Shown one piece after another: positions 1 through 8,062 of a stretch of 11,254 nt of DNA. How positions within the stretch are numbered: position 1 is the first letter of the stretch; each line of letters begins with the position of its first letter. The notes beneath the pieces were generated by a model. The model did no database searches, was not told where the DNA came from, and saw nothing but the letters and a program-made list of their open reading frames with translations. A program made the position numbers and the translations under genes. The DNA is from Verrucomicrobiota bacterium (GTDB lineage Bacteria; Verrucomicrobiota; Verrucomicrobiia; Limisphaerales; UBA1096): NCBI GenBank assembly GCA_015658765.1, contig DQOE01000035.1, forward strand, positions 1-11,254. Reading direction: 5' to 3'.

Positions 1-1142
1 GCTTCCATCGGGTTGTCTGTCGCGTGGATTGCAGCCCTGCTGAATGAGGTCGGAGCCGCTTTGTTAATGGCCGCCCGAATCGCACGTTTGATTAGAACAT
101 CGGTGTGATGAACCTGCGGGTAGCGTTTGGCGACCTTGGCCGCGCTCATATTGTCGGGCAGTGGGCCGGGTTCGGGTGCATTGCGGCACAGGAAAGCAAG
201 TGTCGGCCCTATCGTCTCTTCCCGCCCTTTTTCGTTCCAGTTTCCTCCACGTGTCCGCTGGATCACCCTTTCGCGGGCGGCCCCATCCAGACGGATCTCT
301 TGCTCGATCGTGAACCGTTCAGCGATTTTTTGACGGGCGATTTCTTCCAGTTCGGGACTATCGCAATCATCGCGAAGAACGATGATGGTCAGGTCTTTGG
401 CAAGCGGGCAATCCTCCTCCATCGCGGCCTCTTCAAGACAGGTGACGGCTTTCATGAAAGGATGACTGTCGGGCCAGCGCAGCATCAGGTCGTAAGGCAT
501 CCCCCATTTGTTCCGTACCAGATAGTGATGCAGGCCCAATAGCGTGATGTTTTCGGGAAGATCGTTGCGCTGCGCCTTGATTGCGAGCCGTTTCAATTCG
601 GCCAGATAGTCGCGTGGGGCGTCTGTGTCGGGGGCAACGTCGGTGCCTGTCGGAATGCCTGCCCGATGTCCTTTGTGATAGCAAAGGTGATAGGCAAACG
701 CGAAAAACTCGTCCTCAAGGCAAGGGCGATAGAACCCACGCGGATCGCGGCTGCGGCGGGCCAGAATCGACAGCGCCCGCGCCGGTTGATAGTAGGGCAT
801 CCCGTTATAGGATGTCCCTGAACGCCCTTCGGCTGAGTAGTAATCGCACTTGATCTTCCCCGGATAGGCCGAAGAAACATCCAGCGCGGCCATCACATCC
901 TTGGCCGCAATCAGGTGATCCACGTCTTTCGTATAACCCGCTTCTTCGGACTGCTCCATCGGCACCTCGGCCGCCCACCGCAACACGACATAGGCGATGC
1001 CCCGTTCTTCATAGGCAGCATAGACCGAGGCCAGATTACTGGTCTTGAAGCGGACGGTGCCTTTCTTCAGGCGTGCATGTGCAAACCGCGTCTTTAGGGC
1101 CAAATGGTGCCAGAAGTTTGGGCGAGCTTGTGTCGTGGACAT
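1..1142 (-). CDS. Nucleotidyltransferase-like protein of surface-glycan type, partial (C-terminus off the left edge)
   Basis: An uninterrupted frame runs from an ATG at 1142 to the window edge, giving 380 codons with no stop, so the gene is incomplete at its 3' end. Around residues 50-76 it reads AYVVLRWAAEVP, then TKDVDHLIAA. A hydrophobic VVLR strand followed by a DxD (Asp73, Asp75) is the layout of minimal nucleotidyltransferase-fold proteins found in capsule and LPS loci. The segment at about 150-164 (AFAYHLCYHKGHRAG) resembles a conserved stretch I associate with the same group. The rest is charged and not recognised. The start lies 11 bp after the stop of the kinase gene, so the two are probably one transcript. 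The family call is by eye; the reading frame itself is firm. The substrate is unknown, and the gene could be a catalytically inactive relative. Confidence 0.7.
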   Translation of the reverse strand, partial: MSTTQARPNFWHHLALKTRFAHARLKKGTVRFKTSNLASVYAAYEERGIAYVVLRWAAEVPMEQSEEAGYTKDVDHLIAAKDVMAALDVSSAYPGKIKCDYYSAEGRSGTSYNGMPYYQPARALSILARRSRDPRGFYRPCLEDEFFAFAYHLCYHKGHRAGIPTGTDVAPDTDAPRDYLAELKRLAIKAQRNDLPENITLLGLHHYLVRNKWGMPYDLMLRWPDSHPFMKAVTCLEEAAMEEDCPLAKDLTIIVLRDDCDSPELEEIARQKIAERFTIEQEIRLDGAARERVIQRTRGGNWNEKGREETIGPTLAFLCRNAPEPGPLPDNMSAAKVAKRYPQVHHTDVLIKRAIRAAINKAAPTSFSRAAIHATDNPME

Positions 1143-1153
1143 GGTGACCGATC

Positions 1154-2005
1154 TCACTCCAAGGGGGTCATGGCAATGCGTTGCTTGGTGGAGGGGGGAC
1201 GTTTGAGCAAGCTGTCAATGCGGGACTGAAACTCGTCAGCGGATGCTGGGTGATTTGCGGCCTGTCTGACCTTTTCAGTCCATACATTGCGCAACCCATC
1301 CTGATCTTGTTCAGGCGCCTTGCGGATGAAATAGGCCACAAGGTGTTCCAGCAACCAATCGGAGCGCGGCACGCTGAAACCGGCATATTGCCAGTCGATA
1401 ATGCTAAACTGTTCGGGGCTGGCGCCATTGTTGGCGATATAGATGTTTTCATCGCGCCCATCGGCATTGAAGGCACCGGTTTCGTACATCGCGCAAATGG
1501 CGGGAATGGCGACCAATGCGGCCTGCTGGTAATCGATATCGGTTTCCTGCGACATCTCGAGGATGTTTTTGTATCCTTCTAGGAACTCGATCAACACGCC
1601 CGAGCCATTCACAAGGCCAAACTTGCGATTTTCCCAAAAGGCATAAACCTTTGGCGTGGGAATGCCGCGGGCTTGGGCCTTGGAGTAGTTTATGAATTCG
1701 GTATAGGCGTATTTACGGTGTTTCAGGCGCGAAATGGGGTTTCGAAGCGGAAAGATTTTGATGACTGCGCTGGTCCCATCCAAGCCATCAGCCTTGATCT
1801 TGGTGACAAGTCGCTGGCGCGCCTTTTTCAACAAGGTGGCTTGTGGGTCAGGGTCGTCAAAGCGGGGGTTCGGCAGCGTTTCCATCAGGTGCTTTGCCGC
1901 CGCATCACTGACCAGCGGCGTGAACCAGAACGTGGTTCCATCCGTCCGGCGACACTCCTGACAACCCTGAAAGCTGAGAGAGGCTTTTGACGTGGGACAG
2001 ACCAT
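1154..2005 (-). CDS. Lipopolysaccharide (Kdo/WaaP-like) or aminoglycoside-type kinase
   Basis: 283 residues with a protein-kinase-like fold. Visible landmarks are the ATP-binding Lys83 in AVIKIFPL, a candidate helix-C Glu103, the catalytic loop NADGRDEN with Asp182 and metal-binding Asn187 at +5, and the second metal Asp204 in SIIDWQYA. This spacing fits Kdo kinase/WaaP and aminoglycoside-phosphotransferase-like families, which phosphorylate sugars rather than proteins. The catalytic-loop His (HRD) is replaced by Asn180. The N-terminus carries Cys15-x2-Cys18, which is not part of the kinase core. The ATG at 2005 is chosen because CGGAG sits 7 nt upstream; Met41 has no such site. The gene precedes the nucleotidyltransferase-like gene by 11 bp, so a role in decorating a surface glycan is inferred. 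The substrate is not known. Confidence 0.72.
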   Translation of the reverse strand: MVCPTSKASLSFQGCQECRRTDGTTFWFTPLVSDAAAKHLMETLPNPRFDDPDPQATLLKKARQRLVTKIKADGLDGTSAVIKIFPLRNPISRLKHRKYAYTEFINYSKAQARGIPTPKVYAFWENRKFGLVNGSGVLIEFLEGYKNILEMSQETDIDYQQAALVAIPAICAMYETGAFNADGRDENIYIANNGASPEQFSIIDWQYAGFSVPRSDWLLEHLVAYFIRKAPEQDQDGLRNVWTEKVRQAANHPASADEFQSRIDSLLKRPPSTKQRIAMTPLE

Positions 2006-2010
2006 TACAC

Positions 2011-2018
2011 ACTCCGTT
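2011..2018 (-). promoter_or_regulatory. Ribosome binding site deciding the kinase start
   Basis: On the minus strand the sequence GGAACGGAG lies just before TGTGTA and the ATG at 2005. The CGGAG core at about 7 nt is a reasonable Shine-Dalgarno site and favours this start over Met41. Confidence 0.5.
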
Positions 2019-2032
2019 CCCGAGCGAGAAGC

Positions 2033-2067
2033 AAAAAAACGCCCACGACCAGATGGCCGGAGGCGTT
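2033..2067 (-). terminator. Rho-independent terminator
   Basis: On the minus strand AACGCCTCCGGCC and GGTCGTGGGCGTT form a stem of about 12 pairs (including two G-U pairs and one C/T mismatch) around an ATCT tetraloop, followed by a run of T residues at 2039-2033. It lies 23 bp after a TAA stop at 2091-2093, so it best fits the end of an upstream minus-strand gene. It is also only about 27 bp before the kinase ATG, leaving almost no room for a separate downstream promoter. Confidence 0.85.
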
Positions 2068-2090
2068 GGAAAGAGAATCAGGCCAAGAGA

Positions 2091-2156
2091 TTACTCGGAC
2101 TTTTCTTTCTTCTCTTGAACGATCTCTTCGCCGGTTTCCTGGTCGACAACTTTCAT
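2091..2156 (-). pseudogene. 3' tail of an unidentified, probably truncated gene
   Basis: From an ATG at 2156 the minus strand encodes a 21-residue charged peptide beginning MKVVDQETGEE and ending KEKSE, then TAA. The same frame is open upstream for only 14 more codons before a TGA. The charged, C-terminus-like composition, plus a strong terminator 23 bp downstream, suggests this is the genuine end of a gene whose body has been lost or frameshifted near 2160-2200. I do not recognise the family. It could also be a true small protein or an accidental frame. Confidence 0.3.
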
Positions 2157-2502
2157 CGACAGGCTCCAACACCCTCGGAGTTCCTGCTGCCCAAGCGCAT
2201 TTCACCCCGAAAGCCAAGTGCAAGGCGCAATCGATCGACTTGAGGAAGATCGCACGGTGATTTGCGTGGCCCATCATCTGCACAAACCGGGCAGTCGAGC
2301 GATTGAAAGGACAACTTTCTGAAGCGGTCTAAGACTGTAGGTACCAAAGGGGCTGGATATATCATTATCGATTTCGAGCATTACATATATTGAAAGTACA
2401 ACTAGGGGTTATTGTTCATTTCGTATATTTGGGTTGCCCAATGAAGAAGATCATTCGGATCCTTCCACGCGAAATTTTAAGAACGGATGGTCCGACATGG
2501 TG
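2157..2502. other. Spacer with no supportable gene
   Basis: Short open frames on both strands here lack start signals, recognisable motifs or coding-like composition. The right half (about 2340-2500) is AT-rich and could hold promoters, but I see no convincing -35/-10 pair. No tRNA, CRISPR array or IS ends are visible. Confidence 0.5.
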
Positions 2503-3252
2503 CTATTCTATCCAATATTTCTTAAGCCAAGGGGATGGGCGAATACGACGCCACCATTTCCCGCTTTCCCCGATCAGGGCATCCGGTGGGTTGGGGTTAC
2601 CGTGGAAGATGATTACCCGTGAATTTTCCGGGATCCCGGGAGATTGGAACCACGACTTGGGCCAGGAAGGAACACAATGGTATTTAAAACTCGGACACCA
2701 TTCATCAGGCCAGAATTTCAGTATCCCCAGTTTTCGAATTTCAGAGGACAGGTAAGCCTGTTCGTGCCTGAATTGTTTTCTGATCTCGACGAAATTATCC
2801 GTGAAATTCTTGAGTATGTGCGGATATCTCCCGATCTCAAACCTAAACACGGAAGAGTTTCCGATCATCCTGGCTGGTCGATGCTTGTCATGGACGATTG
2901 CAAATTCAGCTTCATATTCGAACAGGCAATCGATGCTACCAACTATGACGACATCCAAATCAAGGAAAAGCGTTGGGCCGGAAAGATTCCCAAAGTTTTC
3001 CGCATACAACGTCAACTTCATCCAACCCCGCTCAGGCAAACCTTCCGGTATGTCAAGTTCAGGAAGCGGTTGGATTTCCACCTCAGGGCGAATCCCCTTT
3101 TGAACTTCTGTGAAACAGATAAATCGGAAATCAAGTGTCAGGTTTCTGGCAACCATTCCATAAAGACGGTTGACATATTCGGGGCCGAACTTATCCCCCC
3201 ACTTCATGCAAATCACATTCACAACATTGGCAGAAATTTTCTTTGTGCTCAT
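2503..3252 (-). CDS. Glycosyltransferase of the nucleotide-diphospho-sugar transferase fold
   Basis: 249 residues from the ATG at 3252; a TTG at 3294 would add 14 residues but looks less likely. The N-terminus reads VNVICMKWGDKFGPEYVNRLY, then FRFICFTE, the opening strands of a GT-A-like enzyme. LFLDLDVVIVG at 96-105 supplies the DxD (Asp98, Asp100) expected to hold a metal and the sugar nucleotide. GNSS at 131-134, FWPDEWCPSFK at 180-190 and IIFHGNPNPPDAL at 214-226 match a protein type I recall as common in Rhodobacteraceae. There is no membrane segment, so it probably acts on the cytoplasmic face in surface-glycan synthesis. The gene is much more AT-rich (38% GC in the one 60-bp line counted) than the flanking verrucomicrobial-type genes, which suggests transfer. 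Donor and acceptor sugars cannot be read from the sequence. Confidence 0.8.
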   Translation of the reverse strand: MSTKKISANVVNVICMKWGDKFGPEYVNRLYGMVARNLTLDFRFICFTEVQKGIRPEVEIQPLPELDIPEGLPERGWMKLTLYAENFGNLSGPTLFLDLDVVIVGSIDCLFEYEAEFAIVHDKHRPARMIGNSSVFRFEIGRYPHILKNFTDNFVEIRKQFRHEQAYLSSEIRKLGILKFWPDEWCPSFKYHCVPSWPKSWFQSPGIPENSRVIIFHGNPNPPDALIGESGKWWRRIRPSPWLKKYWIE

Positions 3253-3286
3253 CTTGGAATTACATTCAGGCGGGCATTTATCCGTA

Positions 3287-3300
3287 ACAGACAAGTCTGT
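3287..3300. promoter_or_regulatory. 14-bp inverted repeat upstream of the glycosyltransferase
   Basis: ACAGAC-AA-GTCTGT is a perfect six-base inverted repeat with a two-base centre, 35 bp before the ATG at 3252. Its size and position suit a repressor or activator site, but no regulator gene is nearby and chance occurrence is possible. Confidence 0.25.
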
Positions 3301-3529
3301 GCTGTGTATAGTTCATCTCGCAATCGAGGAGCACGTTCTGGCAACGGTCTTTTAACGCACAATAACATAACACGACCTGGACAAACTCAGACTGCCACCA
3401 CCAACTTTCCAGCATCATCACCTCGACAAACCACAAACAATTGTTGGTATAGCTTCCCTCCCGCGTCGGCAACCTAAGGTTTTTTCGCCTTATGGATCAA
3501 GACAAAGACTTGAATTGTCCTGGAAACCA
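3301..3529. other. Intergenic junction region
   Basis: No gene is supported between the glycosyltransferase upstream region and the stop of the TIG protein. Base composition shifts here from AT-rich on the left to GC-rich on the right. No transposase, terminal inverted repeats or tRNA gene marks the join. Confidence 0.5.
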
Positions 3530-6157
3530 TTAGTTTTTGTCCAGATTCATTCGCAGGCGGAAGTAGGCTTGGGAACCGAATTTTTTCAGGGTCACAAAGG
3601 TTCGGCCGCCAACGGTCCACGGCTCGAACGGCAGGTCGCGCCAATTGTTGCCGGGCAGGAATGACACGGTTTCCACCGTCACCGGCAGGCCGAGCTCCAC
3701 CCAGCTCAGCGTGAACGTGTGCCCGAACGGATCAACGCTGATGCCCAACCGGATGTCGCCCGGCTCGTACACCACGAAGCGGGCGATCGCGCCATTGTTG
3801 GTCGGCACGACATCGCCCTCGTACGCCGTGGCGCGGATGACATTGGTGAACTGTCCCTTGGCCAAGGGCAGCAGCGTGAGCTCAAAATCGGCGACAGCGC
3901 CCGGCTCCACTTGGCCAAGCGCGTACACCAGCGTCCGCCCGCCGGCAAGCACCTGCGTCGGCTCCGGCTCGGCCGCAAGCAGCGTGACGCCGGCCGGCAG
4001 TTGGTTGGTCACCGTCACCTGCGTGGCCACGGTTGGCCCAAAGAAAACCAGCCGGCTGTTAATTTGCACAGGCTGATCAGGCCGGTAGTCCGGGCTGGCC
4101 GCGGCCGAGGTCATCTGCAGGTCGCCAGGGGCTGTGGCGGTGAAGACCGCGTCGCTGGTCACCTCGCCGTCGGGCGTGATGATCGACACAGGGCCGGTCG
4201 AGGCGTTCGACGGCACGCGCGCCAGCAGTTCGCCGGCAGACTTGCGCTCGAACGCCGCCACGCCGCTGCCGAACTTCAAGAAAAGAATCTTGTGAAACCC
4301 GGCGCCGCGGAGGGTGACCATGGTTTGCGCCGGGCCGATGACCGGCTCGAACGAGTCGATGCGCGGCAGCACGGCGAAAGAGTTGGTGCTGATCCAGTGC
4401 CCGCCCGGCGCGGCCAGCTTGATGCCGCCGCCGAGCAGGTCGTCAGCCACGGTGAACTTTAGTTTGTCGTTGGCCACCACCTCGAACGGCACGGCCTGCC
4501 CGCCGATCCGCAGCGACTCGAGGCCGAGAAAATTGCGCCCGGTGAACTCCACCACGTCGCCCGGCTTGGCCGCCAACGTCTCCGGCTTGGCCAAGCGCGG
4601 CGGCAGGAAAAAGGTTGCCTCGCTTGTGAAATCGCCGAGCACACTGAGCAGCTTGACCGGGCCGGACCGGGCATCCGGCGGCACGGTGACGCTGAGTTGC
4701 GTCGGCGCCGGGGCGTTGAATGCCGCCGCCTTCACGCCGCCGAACTCCACCGCCGTGGCGCGGTCGAGGTTGCGGCCATGCAGTTTCACCTTCGTGCCGG
4801 CGACGCCTGTGCCCGGCTCAAAGCCGGTGATGTGCGGGCCGTTGCCGATGATGGTCAGCTTGTCGGCGGTCGTGCCGGAACCGAATGCGTTTTGCACCGT
4901 CAACGTGCCGGTCGCGGCGTTGAGCGGCAGCTCGATGCGAAGCTGCGTGGTCGCGGTGACGGTGAACCGCACCGCCATTTCGCCAAGCAGCACGCGGTTT
5001 GCGCCGGTGAAGTTGGCCCCGCGCAGTGTCACCCACTTGGTCGGCTCGGAAAGCGGCGGGTCGAACGACTCGATCACCGGCGCGCGCGTCACGGTCAGCG
5101 CCGCGCCGCTCGTCCCGAAGCCGAACGAGTTGGTGACTTTCACCAAGCCGCTTGTCGCGTTGGCGGGCACGGTGAAGTCGAGTTGCTGCGGCGACGGCGT
5201 GCTTTGTCCCGCCGCCCGGGCCGCGCCAACGTGCACGGCGGTGACTTGGCGGAAATTCACACCGCGCAGTGTCACCTTCATCCCGGGCGCGGCGACCGGC
5301 GGCGACACGCTTGTGATCACCGGTGCGCGGGTGATGGTGAAAAAACTCCCGGTGACCGCACGGCCAACCGCGGAGGCGAGGGTGATTTTTCCACTGGCGG
5401 CGGACGGGACGGTGGCCTTGAGTTGCGTGTCGGCCACGACGCTAAAGCCGGCCCGCACATTGCCGAACCACACGGCGATGACCGGCTTAAAATTGACGCC
5501 GCGAATGACGACCGAATCGCCGGGCGCGCCCACCCACGAGTCGAGGCTGTCGATGATCGGCCCCGGGCCGGCGACGGTGAACGGCTCGCCGCTTGTGCCT
5601 GTTTCGTCGTGCGAAACGGTGATCGCGCCGTCGGTGACATTCGGCGGCACGACGGCCCGAATCTGCGTCGCCGCCGTGACGCTGAAGTTGGCCAAGCGAG
5701 CGCCGAACTTCACCACCGTGACGCCGGTGAAGTTTTGTCCCTCGATGGTCACGATCGTTCCCCGCCAACCGCGCGCGGGATGAAAGCCGGTGATGCGCGG
5801 CGCGACGGCGAACGGCATCGGCACGGTGACTTCGCCGATCAGCGTGGCCAGCGTCGGCTTGGCCGTGGTGGCGGCGTTGGGGACGGTGGCGTGAATCTCG
5901 AACACGCGCGGCTCGCCCTGCCCGTCGATGACGGTGAGCGGCTCCCAGTCGGCCAGCGCGCCGCCAAACTTCACCGCGCTCACCGACTGTAACTCTTTGC
6001 CGGTGAACACGACGCGCGTGCCGGGGCGACCGTGACGCGGCTGCATCTCGGTGACGACCGGGACGGCGCGAATTTCGCCGGGCCAAGCGACGAACACCGC
6101 GGCAGCCAGCCAAGCGCTTGACCAAGCGCGGAGAAAAGTTTTGCGGGCTCGGCACAC
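3530..6157 (-). CDS. Exported protein with eight IPT/TIG repeats, a DUF11-like domain and a C-terminal cap
   Basis: 875 residues from a GTG start at 6157. Residues 1-31 form a signal peptide (basic start, then AWLAAAVFVAW, then a small-residue end). Eight IPT/TIG immunoglobulin-like units follow at about 33-118, 120-196, 199-277, 279-357, 359-437, 440-518, 520-597 and 599-676, most showing the pattern P.I..F.P..G..G..V.L.G.NF....V.FG and ending in a VP..A..G hairpin. Residues 678-797 resemble a DUF11 repeat (VTVTNQLPAGVTLL). The end, 799-875, has the LSW...W...AYFRLR pattern common at verrucomicrobial C-termini. The protein is presumably surface-exposed or periplasmic, with a structural or carbohydrate-binding role; no catalytic domain is seen. 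The start lies 6 bp after the sufT stop without a clear ribosome site, so coupled translation is likely. Confidence 0.88.
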   Translation of the reverse strand: MCRARKTFLRAWSSAWLAAAVFVAWPGEIRAVPVVTEMQPRHGRPGTRVVFTGKELQSVSAVKFGGALADWEPLTVIDGQGEPRVFEIHATVPNAATTAKPTLATLIGEVTVPMPFAVAPRITGFHPARGWRGTIVTIEGQNFTGVTVVKFGARLANFSVTAATQIRAVVPPNVTDGAITVSHDETGTSGEPFTVAGPGPIIDSLDSWVGAPGDSVVIRGVNFKPVIAVWFGNVRAGFSVVADTQLKATVPSAASGKITLASAVGRAVTGSFFTITRAPVITSVSPPVAAPGMKVTLRGVNFRQVTAVHVGAARAAGQSTPSPQQLDFTVPANATSGLVKVTNSFGFGTSGAALTVTRAPVIESFDPPLSEPTKWVTLRGANFTGANRVLLGEMAVRFTVTATTQLRIELPLNAATGTLTVQNAFGSGTTADKLTIIGNGPHITGFEPGTGVAGTKVKLHGRNLDRATAVEFGGVKAAAFNAPAPTQLSVTVPPDARSGPVKLLSVLGDFTSEATFFLPPRLAKPETLAAKPGDVVEFTGRNFLGLESLRIGGQAVPFEVVANDKLKFTVADDLLGGGIKLAAPGGHWISTNSFAVLPRIDSFEPVIGPAQTMVTLRGAGFHKILFLKFGSGVAAFERKSAGELLARVPSNASTGPVSIITPDGEVTSDAVFTATAPGDLQMTSAAASPDYRPDQPVQINSRLVFFGPTVATQVTVTNQLPAGVTLLAAEPEPTQVLAGGRTLVYALGQVEPGAVADFELTLLPLAKGQFTNVIRATAYEGDVVPTNNGAIARFVVYEPGDIRLGISVDPFGHTFTLSWVELGLPVTVETVSFLPGNNWRDLPFEPWTVGGRTFVTLKKFGSQAYFRLRMNLDKN
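4130..6061 (-). repeat. Tandem array of eight IPT/TIG domains within the exported protein
   Basis: Each unit is roughly 78 residues (about 235 bp). The units are clearly related in protein sequence but diverged in DNA, so this is an old duplication. Unit 7 (520-597) is the most divergent, lacking the usual F.P opening. All units keep the small, hydrophobic spacing of TIG folds. Confidence 0.85.
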
Positions 6158-6163
6158 GTCGGC

Positions 6164-6709
6164 TCAGGCGATGCCCAAGGTCTTTTTGCCCTCCTCGCTG
6201 ATCATCGACTGGTGCCAGGGCGGATCCCAGACGACCTCGACGCTGGCGTCGTCGATGCCCGGCAGGGAGAGAATGCGGTTTTGGGCGTCGGCGGCGATCG
6301 CCGGGCCCATGCCGCAGCCGGGGGCGGTGAGGGTCATTTTCATCTTCACCTGTTTGCCGCCGCCGTCGGGCAAGTCATCCATGCAGAGGTCGTACACGAG
6401 GCCAAGATCCACGATGTTCACGGGGATCTCCGGGTCGTACACCTGCTTGAGCGACTCCCAGATTTCCTGCTCGGTGGCCGGCGCTCCGGACTCGCGCGGC
6501 TTGGCCTCGTCCGGCAACTCGAAGCCAAGGGCGTCGGCGTCGCTGGCATCGACGCGGAACAGCCCCTGCGGCGAGCGCACGGTGTACGCGCCACCGAGCG
6601 ACTGGGTGATGTCCACCGGCGTGTCGGCACCCATGGTCATCCGCTGGCCGGAAGGAATCTGGGTGACCTCGCACTCGCGGGTGAAGCGGACAGATTGAAT
6701 CTCCTGCAT
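6164..6709 (-). CDS. sufT: SufT-type Fe-S cluster assembly protein (DUF59/MIP18 family)
   Basis: 181 residues, about the usual length of SufT. The N-terminal half (1-62) has the RECEVTQIPSG and ITQSLGGAYTV motifs and the DADALG segment typical of SufT; the C-terminal half (80-181) is the MIP18/DUF59 domain, with YDPEIPVNIVDLGLVYDL at 91-108 and the conserved Cys132 in TAPGCGM. It ends in VVWDPPWHQSMISEEGKKTLGI, a hallmark of the family. SufT helps mature or deliver Fe-S clusters in the cytoplasm. No sufBCDS genes are in the window; the gene sits between a pseudopilin gene (51 bp upstream) and the TIG protein gene (6 bp downstream). The ATG at 6709 has no clear Shine-Dalgarno site. Confidence 0.9.
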   Translation of the reverse strand: MQEIQSVRFTRECEVTQIPSGQRMTMGADTPVDITQSLGGAYTVRSPQGLFRVDASDADALGFELPDEAKPRESGAPATEQEIWESLKQVYDPEIPVNIVDLGLVYDLCMDDLPDGGGKQVKMKMTLTAPGCGMGPAIAADAQNRILSLPGIDDASVEVVWDPPWHQSMISEEGKKTLGIA

Positions 6710-6760
6710 CGACCGATGGTCAATGGCAGCGGCGGCGGTGTCGAGGGCGAAGTTGGCTCC

Positions 6761-7570
<810 letters not shown>

Positions 7571-7639
7571 TGGTTTTGTATGGTCGTCTCTTGCTAAAAT
7601 TACGGTCGAGGAGCATGCCAACGGGTTTCAAATTGCTCT

Positions 7640-7668
7640 TTCAAAATAATCCACCGTACTATTTTGAA
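7640..7668. promoter_or_regulatory. 9-bp inverted repeat upstream of the pseudopilin gene
   Basis: TTCAAAATA and TATTTTGAA are perfect arms separated by 11 bp, 70 bp before the ATG at 7570. The site suits an operator or a weak hairpin; there is no T-run to make it a typical terminator. Confidence 0.3.
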
Positions 7669-7688
7669 CACGAATCAAATCGGCCGTG

Positions 7689-7702
7689 CGCTTGGCCAAG
7701 CG
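7689..7702. repeat. Intergenic copy of the CGCTTGGCCAAGCG palindrome
   Basis: A perfect 14-bp palindrome just after the stop (7705-7707) of the zinc-ribbon gene. It is the only one of six CTTGGCCAAG copies in the window that lies outside a gene. Confidence 0.8.
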
Positions 7703-7704
7703 AT

Positions 7705-8055
7705 TCAGGGAAGTGGCTTTTTGCATGTGGGGCAAACCGGCCTGCCATCCGCCAACTGCCCGGCCTGCAAGTAAAAACAGCCGTTCACCGGGCACTTCAT
7801 GCCGTCCACCAGCCGGCCATTATTGCACTTGGGGCAAACCATCGGCTGGCCCTCTTGGCTTGGGTTGTCATCGTAAAACCGGCCTCGGATCTCGGGATCG
7901 ATCACCTGCATCTCGCCGCAGGCGCTGCATTTGGCCCAAGTGCCACCGTCGGGAAAATCGGCGCTCGTGCCCGACGAGGACACAAAACTGACGATGAAGC
8001 CGCCACATAGAATGATGGCTGCAATGGAAAGTCCCAGCTTGGCCTTGTCGTTCAT
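7705..8055 (-). CDS. Small membrane-anchored protein with zinc-ribbon cysteines
   Basis: 116 residues from the ATG at 8055; the frame is open further upstream but overlaps the pseudopilin gene. Residues 7-26 (LGLSIAAIILCGGFIVSFV) form one membrane segment, after which eight cysteines lie in pairs: Cys43/46, Cys74/77, Cys88/93 and Cys108/111. The pattern fits two zinc-ribbon-like knuckles outside the anchor. The start is 7 bp after the stop of the upstream pseudopilin gene, so the two are probably co-transcribed. No function is known to me. The domain may lie in the cytoplasm if the anchor is N-out, or in the periplasm if it is N-in; the sequence does not settle this. Confidence 0.72.
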   Translation of the reverse strand: MNDKAKLGLSIAAIILCGGFIVSFVSSSGTSADFPDGGTWAKCSACGEMQVIDPEIRGRFYDDNPSQEGQPMVCPKCNNGRLVDGMKCPVNGCFYLQAGQLADGRPVCPTCKKPLP

Positions 8056-8062
8056 CTGCGGT

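Noticed and set aside
2005..2283. 92-codon minus-strand frame through the terminator
   Set aside because: It reads straight through a strong rho-independent terminator and has no recognisable motif.
2644..3477. 277-codon plus-strand open frame
   Set aside because: It is opposite the glycosyltransferase, whose conserved motifs are clear; the plus-strand translation has no family features.
3475..3492. TAAGG/CCTTA inverted repeat with a T-rich loop as a terminator
   Set aside because: The stem is only five base pairs and no T-run follows it in either direction.
4314..5992. Long plus-strand open frames (up to about 490 codons) opposite the TIG gene
   Set aside because: They run antisense to a clear eight-repeat TIG protein; they arise from its GC-rich codon use and show no recognisable domain.
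7571..7621. TTG start extending the pseudopilin by 17 residues
   Set aside because: A prepilin leader should be short and basic; [11 protein letters not shown] is the proper leader, starting at 7570.
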